From contig JAWVFH010000046.1 in assembly GCA_033856255.1 (NCBI GenBank), forward strand, positions 62,001 to 126,000: a DNA stretch of 64,000 bases, given 5' to 3'. The DNA is from WHSW01 sp033856255. GTDB taxonomy: Bacteria; Actinomycetota; Thermoleophilia; Solirubrobacterales; 70-9. Shown one piece after another: positions 7,313 to 15,465 of the stretch. The notes below the pieces were generated by a model that saw only the letters and a program-made list of their open reading frames with translations, had not been told where the DNA came from and searched no databases. Every line of letters starts with the position of its first letter. The first letter of the stretch is position 1. Made by a program: the position numbers and the translations under genes.

Positions 7313-9175
7313 TCAGCCCTCGTCGCCCGAGCCGCCGCTGGCCGCCCGGCTTCGGCGCCGGCCGCCACGGCGGCCACGGCGCCTGGTCGAGGAGGGTGCC
7401 GATTCTACCTTCTCGATTTTCTCGCCGTTCTCGTCCAGCAGCGCGGCGGTGGCGGCCGACCGGGCGACGCTCTCGATCGCGACCATGCGCCGCTCGCCGA
7501 CGTGGTGCCCGCCGCCGCTGACGCTGACGATGTAGGAGTCGACGCGGGCGATCGCATCGTCGGCGTTGTACATGTGCGGCTCCTCGATCGTCACCAGCAC
7601 CTCCTCGCCGACCCGGAACGGCAGCGCCCGCTCCTCGATCTCGGCGCGGGTGCCGCTGTCGGAAACCTCGTAGGTCTCGATCGCCAGCGCCTCGCCGCCC
7701 TCGAAGTGGAAGTGCTTGCCGGTCTGCGCTTCGAGCTCGACCAGGCCGCTGCCCTCCGAGACCAGCTCGGCGGCCACGTTGGGGTTGACCCGGATCAGGA
7801 ACGCCTCCGGCTCCGGAGTGTCGGCGGCCAGCTGGCGCAGCTTGCGGATCACCTCGATCGCCATCGTCTCGGCGGAGCGCACGACGCCCTCGCCGTCGCA
7901 GGTCGGGCAGGTGTGGGTGAGGATCTCGCGGACGCCGTCGGTGACGTTCTGGCGGGTCATCTCGACCAGGCCCAGCGGCGAGACCTCCATCACGTACGAC
8001 TTCGTCTTGTCGGCGTCGAGCGCCTTCTTCAGCGTCTTCAGCACCTGGTCGCGGTTCTTCGCCTTCGCCATGTCGATGAAGTCGATGACGATGATCCCGC
8101 CGATATCGCGCAGGCGCATCTGGCGCACTACCTCGTCGGCGGCCTCGACGTTGACCTTCGTGATGGTGTCCTCGAGCCGGCCCTTGCCGCGGCCCGTGAA
8201 GGAGCCGGTGTTGACGTCGATCACGGTCAGCGCCTCGGCGTAGTCGATCATCAGATAACCGCCCGAGGCCAGGTCGGCGCGCCTGGTCAGCACCTGGTCG
8301 AAGGCCTCGGCGGCGCCCTCGCGCTCGAGCAGCGGCTCGGTGCCCTCGTAGAGCTCGACGAACTCGACCAGCTCCGGCGCCGTGCGCTGGAAGAAGCTGG
8401 TCACCCGCTGGTGCTGCTTGGGGTCGTCGATGACCGCGCCGTCGAACTCCTTGGTCAGGACGTCGCGGAGGACCCGGATCGAGAGGTCGGCCTCCTGGAA
8501 CGCGAGCGCCGGTGCCTTGACCTCCTCGGCGCGCTTGACCATCACTTCGTGAAGGCGGTGCAGGTAGTCGAGGTCGCGCTCGAAGTCGCCCTTGCGGGCG
8601 CCCTGCGCGGCGGTCCGCACGATCACGCCGCCGTCGCCCGTGTGCATTTTCTGCAGCAGCTTGCGCTGGCGGTCGCGCTCGGCGTCGGGCAGCCGCCTCG
8701 AGGCGCCGACGCCGGCGCCGCTCGGCATGTAGACGAGGTAACGCCCGGCGATCGAGATCTGCATCGAGAGGCGGGCCCCCTTCGACTTCAGCGGGTCCTT
8801 GACCACCTGGACGAGGACCTCCTGCTTGGGCTTGATCAGCTCGTCGATCCGGCGCCCGTGGCCGTGGCCACGGCGCGGGGCCTTCTTGCCGTCGGGCGTG
8901 ACGATCTCGTCGACGTGCAGGAAGCCGTTTCGCTCCAGCCCGATGTCGACGAAGGCCGCCTCCATGCCCGGGAGCACGTTGTCGACCACGCCCTTGTAGA
9001 TGTTGCCGACGATCGATCGCGAGCTGCGCCTCTCGACGTACAGCTCACCGACGGTCATCCCGGCGTTGCGGTTCGTGTCGTCGCCGCGGCCGCCCTGACG
9101 GGCGGAGCCCTTGCCCTCGAGAACCGCTACGCGGGTCTCTCCGGCATCGACGGAGACGAGAATCTTCTTCTTCAG
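7313..9175 (-). CDS. rng: Ribonuclease E/G, apparent CTG start
   Basis: A 620-residue endoribonuclease for rRNA maturation and mRNA decay. From CTG at 9173-9175 the protein begins KKKILVSVDAGETRVAVLEG, which matches the start of RNase G/E proteins; the first ATG (9056-9058) would remove these 39 residues. GAGGTGATC lies 3 bases upstream and TAA directly precedes CTG, so no other start is available. It has an S1 domain (about 55-150), the catalytic aspartates in VIDVNTGSFTG (about 320) and IIVIDFIDM (about 365), and the zinc-link CPTC (about 423-426). An Arg/Gly-rich tail ends it. It lies 10 bases after rodA. Confidence 0.93.
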   Translation of the reverse strand: MKKKILVSVDAGETRVAVLEGKGSARQGGRGDDTNRNAGMTVGELYVERRSSRSIVGNIYKGVVDNVLPGMEAAFVDIGLERNGFLHVDEIVTPDGKKAPRRGHGHGRRIDELIKPKQEVLVQVVKDPLKSKGARLSMQISIAGRYLVYMPSGAGVGASRRLPDAERDRQRKLLQKMHTGDGGVIVRTAAQGARKGDFERDLDYLHRLHEVMVKRAEEVKAPALAFQEADLSIRVLRDVLTKEFDGAVIDDPKQHQRVTSFFQRTAPELVEFVELYEGTEPLLEREGAAEAFDQVLTRRADLASGGYLMIDYAEALTVIDVNTGSFTGRGKGRLEDTITKVNVEAADEVVRQMRLRDIGGIIVIDFIDMAKAKNRDQVLKTLKKALDADKTKSYVMEVSPLGLVEMTRQNVTDGVREILTHTCPTCDGEGVVRSAETMAIEVIRKLRQLAADTPEPEAFLIRVNPNVAAELVSEGSGLVELEAQTGKHFHFEGGEALAIETYEVSDSGTRAEIEERALPFRVGEEVLVTIEEPHMYNADDAIARVDSYIVSVSGGGHHVGERRMVAIESVARSAATAALLDENGEKIEKVESAPSSTRRRGRRGGRRRSRAASGGSGDEG

Positions 9176-9178
9176 TTA

Positions 9179-9187
9179 GATCACCTC
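9179..9187 (-). promoter_or_regulatory. Strong ribosome-binding site that decides the rng CTG start
   Basis: On the minus strand this reads GAGGTGATC, the full complement of the 16S 3' end core, ending 3 bases before CTG (9173-9175). It overlaps the rodA stop codon (9186-9188). No ATG, GTG or TTG lies in frame for the next 110 bases, so the site supports initiation at CTG. Confidence 0.8.
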
Positions 9188-10385
9188 AAAACGGAGTTGA
9201 GCCCCGCTTTGAGGTGGAGAGCTGCGACTGGACGTAGATGCTCTGGAGTAATCCGAGCGCCAAGAAGGTGACGATCACGGACGAGCCTCCGGAGCTCATC
9301 AGCGGCAATGGGATGCCGGTGATCGGCATGATTCCCAGATTCATGCCGACGTTGACAAAGACCTGGAACATCAGCATCGCGGCGATTGCGCCGGCGATCA
9401 TGCTGCCGTAGAGGTTCTTCGAGAGAGTCATTATGCGCAGCGCCCGCCAAATCAGCAGGGCGTATAGAGAAAGTAGGAACGCGGCGCCGACGAAGCCGAA
9501 GCGCTCGCCGACGACGGCGAAGATGAAGTCCGTATGGCGCTCCGGAAGGAAGCCGTTGTTGGTCTGGGTTGCGTCATCGCCGCGTCCTGTCTTACCCCCC
9601 GAGCCTACGGCGATCAGAGCCTGATTGATCTGATAGCTGGAGTCGGCGGGGTCGTCACTGGGATGCAGGAAGGCGGTCAGGCGTTCCTGCTGGTAGTCAG
9701 CCAGGATAGGGGTACCGAGCGCGGGAGCGATCACGAGCACGCCGACGACCAGCGCCACGGCGGCGCCGCCGAGGGCCGCGAAGTGCGTCCAGCGGGTCCC
9801 GGCGACGAACAGGACCGCGAGCGTGATCACGCAGTAGACGAGCGCCGTCCCCAGGTCCGGCTGGATGAAGACGAGCGCCGCCGGGACCAGCCCCAGGGCG
9901 AGGATCCGCAGCGTGCGCTGGCGATCTGAGATCCGCCGCGAGCGGTCGATCACGAACGCCGAGAGGGTGATCACGAGGAGCACCTTGCCCAGCTCGGACG
10001 GCTGGAAGGTGAAGAAGGGGAGCTCGATCCAGCGGCGCGAGCCGCGGGTGGCGGTGCCGAGCAGCAGCACCAGCACGATCAGGCCGATCATCCCCGTGTA
10101 GATCCCGACCCGCAGCTCGCGGAAGCGCGAGTAGTCGACCCTGGCGACGGCGAACATCAGCGCGATCCCGACCACCGCATAGATCGACTGGCGGACGACG
10201 TAGTAGTAGGGATTGCCGGGCACGTCGTGGCTGGTGGCGACGCCGAGCGTGTAGATGCTGAAGCCGATCAGCAGCAGCCCGGCGACGACGAGCAGCGGGT
10301 CGAGGCGGCCAAAGCCGGAGCGCTCGATGAGCGTCGCGCGGGGCCGGTCGAAGGGGGCGGGGTGCGGGCGCCGGTAGGCCTCCAT
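9186..10385 (-). CDS. rodA: SEDS peptidoglycan polymerase RodA
   Basis: A 399-residue integral membrane glycosyltransferase that polymerises lipid II for side-wall growth with PBP2. About ten membrane helices follow a short cytosolic N-terminus. The SEDS signatures are present: ELPFFTFQPSELGKV, FIQPDLGTALV (catalytic Asp), and GIPLPLMSSGGSS near the C-terminus. ATG at 10383-10385 shares a base with the mrdA stop (TGATG), so the two are coupled. The spacing and partner fit a RodA-PBP2 pair rather than FtsW. Confidence 0.96.
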   Translation of the reverse strand: MEAYRRPHPAPFDRPRATLIERSGFGRLDPLLVVAGLLLIGFSIYTLGVATSHDVPGNPYYYVVRQSIYAVVGIALMFAVARVDYSRFRELRVGIYTGMIGLIVLVLLLGTATRGSRRWIELPFFTFQPSELGKVLLVITLSAFVIDRSRRISDRQRTLRILALGLVPAALVFIQPDLGTALVYCVITLAVLFVAGTRWTHFAALGGAAVALVVGVLVIAPALGTPILADYQQERLTAFLHPSDDPADSSYQINQALIAVGSGGKTGRGDDATQTNNGFLPERHTDFIFAVVGERFGFVGAAFLLSLYALLIWRALRIMTLSKNLYGSMIAGAIAAMLMFQVFVNVGMNLGIMPITGIPLPLMSSGGSSVIVTFLALGLLQSIYVQSQLSTSKRGSTPF

Positions 10386-12322
10386 CACTCGACCACCCCC
10401 CCGCCCGAGCCGACGGTCTCGACCTTGGCCTCGTTGACGCCGAGCAGCTGGTCGAGGATCAGGCGGGCGGCCGGCGCCGCCGTGTCGACGCCGAAGCCAC
10501 CGCGCTCGACCGTCACCGCGACGACGTACTTGGGATTGTCGTAGGGCGCCAGGGCGATGTACCAGGACTGATCGATGTTGATGCCGGTCTCGGCCGTTCC
10601 CGTCTTGCCGGCGATGTCGACCGGGTAGCCGCCGAAGACCTTGTAGGAGGTGCCGCCGGGCTCCATCGCGGCGCCGTGCAGGCCGTCGAGGATCGTTCGC
10701 TGGGCGGCCGGGTCGATGTCGACGTGGTCGCGGATCGCCGGGTCGATCTCCTGGATCGTCCGCCCCTCCGGATCCTGGACGCTCTTGCCGACGTGCGGAC
10801 GCACGATGTCGCCGCCGTTGGCGATCGCCGCGTAGGCGACCGCCATCTGCAGCGGGTCGGCCTGCAGGTCGCCCTGGCCGACGGCGAGGTTGACGTTGTC
10901 GCCGACCGACCAGGTGCGGTCGGTGACCTCGCCCTTGTCGAGGCATACCTCCTTGCCGCAGGGCGAGTCGGGCGCCGTGTTCTCCTCGAAGTTGCGGTTG
11001 CGCTGCTGCGGGGTCGGCAGCCTGCCGGAGCCCTCATAGCCGACGTCGAGGCCGGTCGGCTGGCCGATCCCGAGCGCCCGGGCCCACTGCTGCAGCGGGC
11101 CGCCATCACCGGTGTTGACGTTCATCCGAGCGCCGAGCGTGTAGAAGAAGACGTCGGAGCTCACCTTGAGCGCGTCGCGCAGGTCGATCGCGCCGTTGAC
11201 CGCGTGGCCGGCGTTCTCGAACACCTGATCGCCGATCGTGACCTCGCCGGGATCGTTGATGATCTCGCTCAGGGTCAGCTTGCCGGAGTCGAGCGCCGCC
11301 AGCGCCGTGATCGGCTTGAAGGTCGAGCCGGTCGGATAGAAGCCGTTCGTCGCCCGGTCGAAGAGCGGGTTGCCGAGGGCCGGGTTGGTGAGCGCGTTGT
11401 AGGTGGCCTGGGGGACCCGCGGCTTGGCGAAGGTGGAGGGGTCGTAGCTGGGACTGGAGCCGAGCCCGTAGAGCTGGCCGTCGTGGATGTTCATGGCGAC
11501 GAAGCCCCCCGGGAGCCCGGTCGATGCGATCGCGCTCTCGCCGGCGCTCTCCACCGCGTCGTCGATCGTCAGCACGAGGTTGTTGCCGGCCTCCGGCTGG
11601 CGCTCGGAAAGGCGACCGCCGGTCGGCTGGCCGGCGGCGTCGACCTGGACGCGGCTCACGCCGTTGGTCCCCCGCAGGAGGCTGTCGTAGGCCTGCTCGA
11701 CGCCGGACCTGCCGACCTGGTCGCCGGGCTGCAGGGCCTCGTAGCGCGGGTCCTCGAGCTGCGTCGTGTCGACCTCGCCGGCGTAGCCGAGCAGGTGCGC
11801 GGCGAGCGTGCCCTGCGGGTAGTGGCGCACGTATACGCGCTGGACCGAGACCCCGGGGAAGTGGCGCTGGTTCTCGCGCACGTAGTAGACGGTGTCGTAG
11901 GCGACGTCGCGGCGCAGGGTCACCGGACAGGCCGCGCACTCCTTCGCCTCGGCGCGGATCTTGTGGCGGATCTGAGCCGGGCGCAGGTTCGCCACCTCGC
12001 CGACGCGACGGAAGAGGCGCGCCCGGACCGCCGGCCGCTGGGGCAGGTCGGTCGTCTTCACCTGCAGCTCGAGCGCCGTGCGGTTGTCGACGAGCGTCTG
12101 ACCGCGGCGGTCGACGATGTCGCCGCGCGGCGCCTGGACCGTGAACTCGCGCACCTGGTTGTTCTGCGCCTCGGCGCGGTACTGGTCGCCCGACAGGACC
12201 TCCAGGTACCAGAGGCGGAAGAAGATGATCGCGAAGGCGACCAGGCCGACGCCGCCGAGGATCGCCACTCGGAGCGCGAACTGAGCCGGCATCGGCGGCC
12301 CTCGCCAGTCGGAGCCCATCAT
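10385..12322 (-). CDS. mrdA: Penicillin-binding protein 2
   Basis: A 645-residue transpeptidase that cross-links peptidoglycan in the elongasome. One N-terminal membrane anchor (AILGGVGLVAFAIIFFRLWY), the PBP dimerisation domain (RGDIVDRRGQTLVDN), and a transpeptidase domain with STFK in YPTGSTFKP, SSD as the SxN-type motif in KVSSDVFF, and KTGTAE. Two extra Cys pairs (ECAAC near 125, and SPCGKEVC near 455) are unusual for PBP2 and could form disulfides outside the cell. The start is one of two adjacent ATGs at 12317-12322. It is followed by rodA with a one-base overlap. Confidence 0.95.
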   Translation of the reverse strand: MMGSDWRGPPMPAQFALRVAILGGVGLVAFAIIFFRLWYLEVLSGDQYRAEAQNNQVREFTVQAPRGDIVDRRGQTLVDNRTALELQVKTTDLPQRPAVRARLFRRVGEVANLRPAQIRHKIRAEAKECAACPVTLRRDVAYDTVYYVRENQRHFPGVSVQRVYVRHYPQGTLAAHLLGYAGEVDTTQLEDPRYEALQPGDQVGRSGVEQAYDSLLRGTNGVSRVQVDAAGQPTGGRLSERQPEAGNNLVLTIDDAVESAGESAIASTGLPGGFVAMNIHDGQLYGLGSSPSYDPSTFAKPRVPQATYNALTNPALGNPLFDRATNGFYPTGSTFKPITALAALDSGKLTLSEIINDPGEVTIGDQVFENAGHAVNGAIDLRDALKVSSDVFFYTLGARMNVNTGDGGPLQQWARALGIGQPTGLDVGYEGSGRLPTPQQRNRNFEENTAPDSPCGKEVCLDKGEVTDRTWSVGDNVNLAVGQGDLQADPLQMAVAYAAIANGGDIVRPHVGKSVQDPEGRTIQEIDPAIRDHVDIDPAAQRTILDGLHGAAMEPGGTSYKVFGGYPVDIAGKTGTAETGINIDQSWYIALAPYDNPKYVVAVTVERGGFGVDTAAPAARLILDQLLGVNEAKVETVGSGGGVVE

Positions 12323-12339
12323 CGGTCGCCGACCGCCAT

Positions 12340-12966
12340 TCAGGCGCCGCCGTGGATCGGAGCCCGGCGGCCGCCGCGGCGCGGGGCCGAGTGCTCGACG
12401 CTGCGGCGCCGGGCGCGCCGGCGGCCGAGCCGCCCCGCGCTCAGCAGCCGATGCGAGGGCTTGTAGTCGACCAGGGCCGTCCCCAGCGCCCGGCGCACGA
12501 GCGGGTAGACGGCGAAGGCGAGCAGGACGGCGAGCAGCGCCTGGACGAAGATCTCGCGGACGACGAGCAGGCTGACCGGGGCGTCCACGCCGAGCATCAG
12601 CTCGATCGCGGCGAAGCCGGCGGCGCCGAGCAGCGTGAAGCCGCCGGCGAGCAGCGCCGGCACGATCCCGTTGCGGATCTCGAACCCCTCGCGATAGCGG
12701 CCGGCGAGGTAGCCGATCGATAGCAGGACCAGCGAGGAGACGCCGAGCGTCTGCAGCAACAGCGAGTCGATCAGCAGGCCGGCGAAGAAACCGCAGACCG
12801 CGCCGACGACGCCGCCTCCGAGCAGCCCGAGCGAGACGACGACGACCGGGACGACGTACGGGGTGGCCCCGAGGATCGAGAGATAGGAGAAGAACGAGAC
12901 CTGGAGGATCACGGCGACGATCACGATCAGCGCGATGCGGACGGCGATCCGGGGGGTGACGATCAT
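12340..12966 (-). CDS. mreD: Rod shape-determining protein MreD
   Basis: A 208-residue membrane protein of the elongasome with five or six helices (RIALIVIVAVILQVSFFSYL, VVPVVVVSLGLLGGGVVGAV and others) that links MreC to the peptidoglycan enzymes. ATG at 12964-12966 overlaps the mreC stop as ATGA; a longer frame to 13014 lies inside mreC and is not needed. The last 40 residues are strongly basic (GRRRARRRSVEHSAPRRGGR), probably cytosolic. Assignment rests on position between mreC and mrdA and on the hydrophobic pattern. Confidence 0.92.
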   Translation of the reverse strand: MIVTPRIAVRIALIVIVAVILQVSFFSYLSILGATPYVVPVVVVSLGLLGGGVVGAVCGFFAGLLIDSLLLQTLGVSSLVLLSIGYLAGRYREGFEIRNGIVPALLAGGFTLLGAAGFAAIELMLGVDAPVSLLVVREIFVQALLAVLLAFAVYPLVRRALGTALVDYKPSHRLLSAGRLGRRRARRRSVEHSAPRRGGRRAPIHGGA

Positions 12967-13838
12967 CCCGGCACCCCCGGGCGAGCCGGGCCGCCGGTCA
13001 GCACCTGCAACCACTCAAGCTGGCGCAGATCCGCGAACGGCTGCACGTGGATGCGCTGGAAGCGCTGCTGGTCGCCGACCTCGGTCGAGGTCACGCGGCC
13101 GATCGGGATCCCGGGCGGATAGGCGGACGAGATCACTCCGTTCGACCACCCGGCGGTCGCCAGGGTCTGGTTCTCCTGGATCGTCTCGTCGCTGTCGATG
13201 AAGTCCAGCAGCAGGTCCTCCGGGTCGCCGACCTCGGGCTCGACGATCCCCGTCGGCCCGGACGGCAAGACCTCCGCCGAGACCGCGTTGTCGTGATCGG
13301 TGATCAGCTGCACCTGCGCGGTGCCGGAGGTGACGTCGGAGATCCGGCCGACCAGCCCGTCGCCGTTGATCACCGCGTCGTTGCGCTCGATCCCCGAGCT
13401 CGACCCCTCGTCGATGTTGACGTCGGAGAACCAGACCGTCGGCGAGCGTTCGATCACCCGCGCGGAGACGAGGTCGTACTCGCCCAGGCCCGGGTTGTCA
13501 TGGGCGATCCCGAGCAGCTTGCGGAATTGCTCGTTGTCGCCCACCGCGGACTCGGAGGCGACCACCTCGGCCCGCAGCTTTGCGACCTCGGCCTTCAGGT
13601 CGGAGTTCTGGCCTCGCGCGTCGAAGGTCTCGTCGAACCAGTTGATCAGGTCGCGGACCGGCTTCAGCGCCCGCGAGGCGACCTCGCCGAGCGGAGCGAA
13701 GATCGTCGCGACCCCGCGCTGGATCGTGTGCAGCGGCCCGCTCTGGGCCTCGGAAAAGTGGGTCGAGACCAGCACGAGCGAGAGCACGATCAGGGCGACC
13801 AGCACGGCCCGGCGTCGGCGTACCTGCTTGCGGTACAT
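12963..13838 (-). CDS. mreC: Rod shape-determining protein MreC
   Basis: A 291-residue protein with one N-terminal membrane segment (AVLVALIVLSLVLVSTHF), a short coiled coil (about 70-100, LKAEVAKLRAEVVASESA) and a periplasm-side beta-barrel domain (RVIERSPTVWFSDVNIDEG, then NGDGLVGRISDV). It scaffolds PBP2/RodA to the MreB filament. The start is ATG at 13836-13838, two bases after the mreB stop, and the 3' end overlaps mreD by four bases. Confidence 0.95.
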   Translation of the reverse strand: MYRKQVRRRRAVLVALIVLSLVLVSTHFSEAQSGPLHTIQRGVATIFAPLGEVASRALKPVRDLINWFDETFDARGQNSDLKAEVAKLRAEVVASESAVGDNEQFRKLLGIAHDNPGLGEYDLVSARVIERSPTVWFSDVNIDEGSSSGIERNDAVINGDGLVGRISDVTSGTAQVQLITDHDNAVSAEVLPSGPTGIVEPEVGDPEDLLLDFIDSDETIQENQTLATAGWSNGVISSAYPPGIPIGRVTSTEVGDQQRFQRIHVQPFADLRQLEWLQVLTGGPARPGVPG

Positions 13839-13840
13839 GG

Positions 13841-14896
13841 CTAGGCGACCGCCCCGACCCGGCGCCGGCCGGTCGTCCGGTTCATCCGGTGGATCACCTC
13901 GAACTCCTCCAGCGAGCGGCCCGAGCCGACGGCGACGCAGGTGAGCGGCGACTCGGTCAGCTGGCATGGCATCTGGCACTCGTCGCGCATGCGCACGTCC
14001 ATCCCCTGCAGCAGCGCGCCGCCGCCGGCGAGCGTGATCCCGCGGTCCATGATGTCGCCCGCCAGCTCGGGCGGCGTGCGGTCGAGGGTGTCCTTGACCG
14101 CGGCGACGATCTGGCTCACCGGCTCCTCGAGCGCCTCGCGGACCTCGGTCGAGGTGAGCTCGATCGTGCTCGGCAGCCCGGTGACCAGGTCACGGCCGCG
14201 GATCTGGGTGGTGAGCTGGTCGGCGAGCGGCGAGGCGGAGCCGATCTCGAGCTTCACCTCCTCGGCGGTCTGCTGGCCGATCAGGAGCTTGTGCTGCTGC
14301 TTGCAGTGGGCGACGATCGCGTCGTCCATCTCATCCCCGCCGACCCGGATCGACTCCGAGACGACGATCCCGCCGAGCGAGATCACGGCGACCTCGCTGG
14401 TGCCGCCGCCGATGTCGAGGATCATCGAGCCGGTCGGGTCCGCGACCGGCAGCCCGGCGCCGATCGCCGCCGCCATCGGCTCCTCGATCAGGTACGCCTG
14501 GCGGGCGCCCGCCGAGAGGCAGGCCTCCTCGACCGCCCGCTTCTCGACCCCGGTCACACCGGATGGAACACAGACGACGACGCGGGGGTGTGCGAACCGG
14601 TTCTGGTGCACGCGCTGGATGAAGTGGCGCAGCATCTCCTCGGTGACGTCGAAGTCGGCGATCACGCCGTCCTTGAGCGGCCGGATCGCGGTGATGTTGC
14701 CCGGCGTGCGGCCGAGCATCCGCTTCGCGTCGACGCCGACCGCATGGACCTCGCCGGTGACCGAGTCGACGGCGACGACCGAGGGCTCGGAGAGCACGAT
14801 CCCCCGCCCACGCACGTAGACGAGCGTGTTGGCGGTGCCCAAATCCACCGCCATGTCGCGGCCGCCAAAGCCGGTGAGGTTGCCGAAAATGCCCAT
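13841..14896 (-). CDS. mreB: Actin-like rod shape protein MreB
   Basis: A 351-residue cytosolic actin homologue whose membrane-bound filaments steer side-wall synthesis. It has phosphate 1 motif AVDLGTANTLVYV, EPMAAAIGAG, phosphate 2 motif ILDIGGGTSEVAVI and the adenosine motif ITLAGGGALLQG. I chose ATG at 14894-14896 (MGIFGNLTGFGG); GTG one codon earlier is possible. A longer frame from 14953 would start inside a recognisable promoter (-10 at 14942-14947), so it is rejected. It is the first gene of mreB-mreC-mreD-mrdA-rodA-rng-rplU-rpmA. Confidence 0.97.
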   Translation of the reverse strand: MGIFGNLTGFGGRDMAVDLGTANTLVYVRGRGIVLSEPSVVAVDSVTGEVHAVGVDAKRMLGRTPGNITAIRPLKDGVIADFDVTEEMLRHFIQRVHQNRFAHPRVVVCVPSGVTGVEKRAVEEACLSAGARQAYLIEEPMAAAIGAGLPVADPTGSMILDIGGGTSEVAVISLGGIVVSESIRVGGDEMDDAIVAHCKQQHKLLIGQQTAEEVKLEIGSASPLADQLTTQIRGRDLVTGLPSTIELTSTEVREALEEPVSQIVAAVKDTLDRTPPELAGDIMDRGITLAGGGALLQGMDVRMRDECQMPCQLTESPLTCVAVGSGRSLEEFEVIHRMNRTTGRRRVGAVA

Positions 14897-14941
14897 CACG
14901 AGGTCGGCCCGGCAGCCGAAAGCGGCCGCGGCCCGAGCCCG

Positions 14942-14969
14942 AGTGTAGACCATGAATTGCAGCCCTCAA
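14942..14969 (-). promoter_or_regulatory. Predicted promoter of the mreB operon
   Basis: On the minus strand, TTGAGG (14964-14969), a 16-base spacer and TACACT (14942-14947) form a sigma-A-type promoter, about 45 bases before the mreB ATG. A perfect 7-base inverted repeat, AGCCCTC/GAGGGCT (14961-14967 and 14979-14985), covers the -35 box. Confidence 0.6.
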
Positions 14970-14989
14970 GCCGCAATCGAGGGCTTTGA

Positions 14990-15024
14990 AAAACCCTAAG
15001 GCTAAATGTTCGCCTTAGAGTTTT
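14990..15024. promoter_or_regulatory. 13-base inverted repeat between mreB and the cupredoxin gene
   Basis: AAAACCCTAAGGC (14990-15002) and GCCTTAGAGTTTT (15012-15024) pair at 12 of 13 positions around a 9-base loop. It sits upstream of both divergent genes, so it is not a 3' terminator of either. It could be an operator dyad, or a short transcript's terminator (A-run on one side, T-run on the other). The segment is clearly richer in A/T than its surroundings. Confidence 0.55.
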
Positions 15025-15121
15025 CGGAAGAGTTCGCCCGCTTGCAGCGAGATCGCGCCGAACCATCTCGGCCCGGCCCTCGTAGATCCAAATTGGAGAG
15101 ACCCCGAGGAGGAGGAGCCCA

Positions 15122-15460
15122 ATGGCCAGACGACGTCCGAGGACCGCCGCAGCGCTAGTGGTCGCGATCGCGTGCGCGGCCGTCGCGCCCGCCGCCGCGA
15201 GCGACAAGGAGGCGGTCACGATCACCGGCAAGAACGACGCGAGCTACGCCTTCAAGCCGGACACGCTGCACGTCGGCACGGGCTCGACCGTCCACTGGGC
15301 CTGGGACTCCAACGCCCCACACAACGTCACCTTCAAGAAGCTCGGCGAAGCCTCGGACACGAGTGCCAGCGGCAGCTACAAGCTGAAGTTCAAGCAGGCC
15401 GGGACGTACAAGTACCAGTGCACGGTCCACGGCTTCAAGGGCAAGATCGTGGTCGGCTGA
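15122..15460 (+). CDS. Small secreted cupredoxin (plastocyanin-like)
   Basis: A 112-residue protein with a signal peptide (TAAALVVAIACAAVAPAAA) and a single blue-copper fold: FKPDTLHVGTGSTVHWAWD, PHNVTF (His ligand) and YQCTVHGFKGKIVV (Cys and His ligands). Family members end C-x-x-H-P-G-M-K-G; here Phe replaces the axial Met, which should alter or weaken copper binding. It is probably a periplasm-side or cell-surface electron carrier. The start has a strong GAGGAGGAG site. It is divergent from mreB and converges on maf. Confidence 0.85.
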   Translation: MARRRPRTAAALVVAIACAAVAPAAASDKEAVTITGKNDASYAFKPDTLHVGTGSTVHWAWDSNAPHNVTFKKLGEASDTSASGSYKLKFKQAGTYKYQCTVHGFKGKIVVG

Positions 15461-15465
15461 CGGCG

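Noticed and set aside
7034..9271. A 745-codon open frame on the plus strand
   Set aside because: It is the mirror of rng and rplU, whose protein motifs are unmistakable. The composition (Leu/Asp/Arg-rich without motifs) is the usual shadow of GC-rich coding.
10676..12466. A 596-codon plus-strand frame opposite mrdA
   Set aside because: Shadow of mrdA; no start signal and no domain.
14897..14953. Longer mreB start at 14953
   Set aside because: It would place translation inside the -10 box and spacer of the likely promoter, and adds residues not found in MreB.
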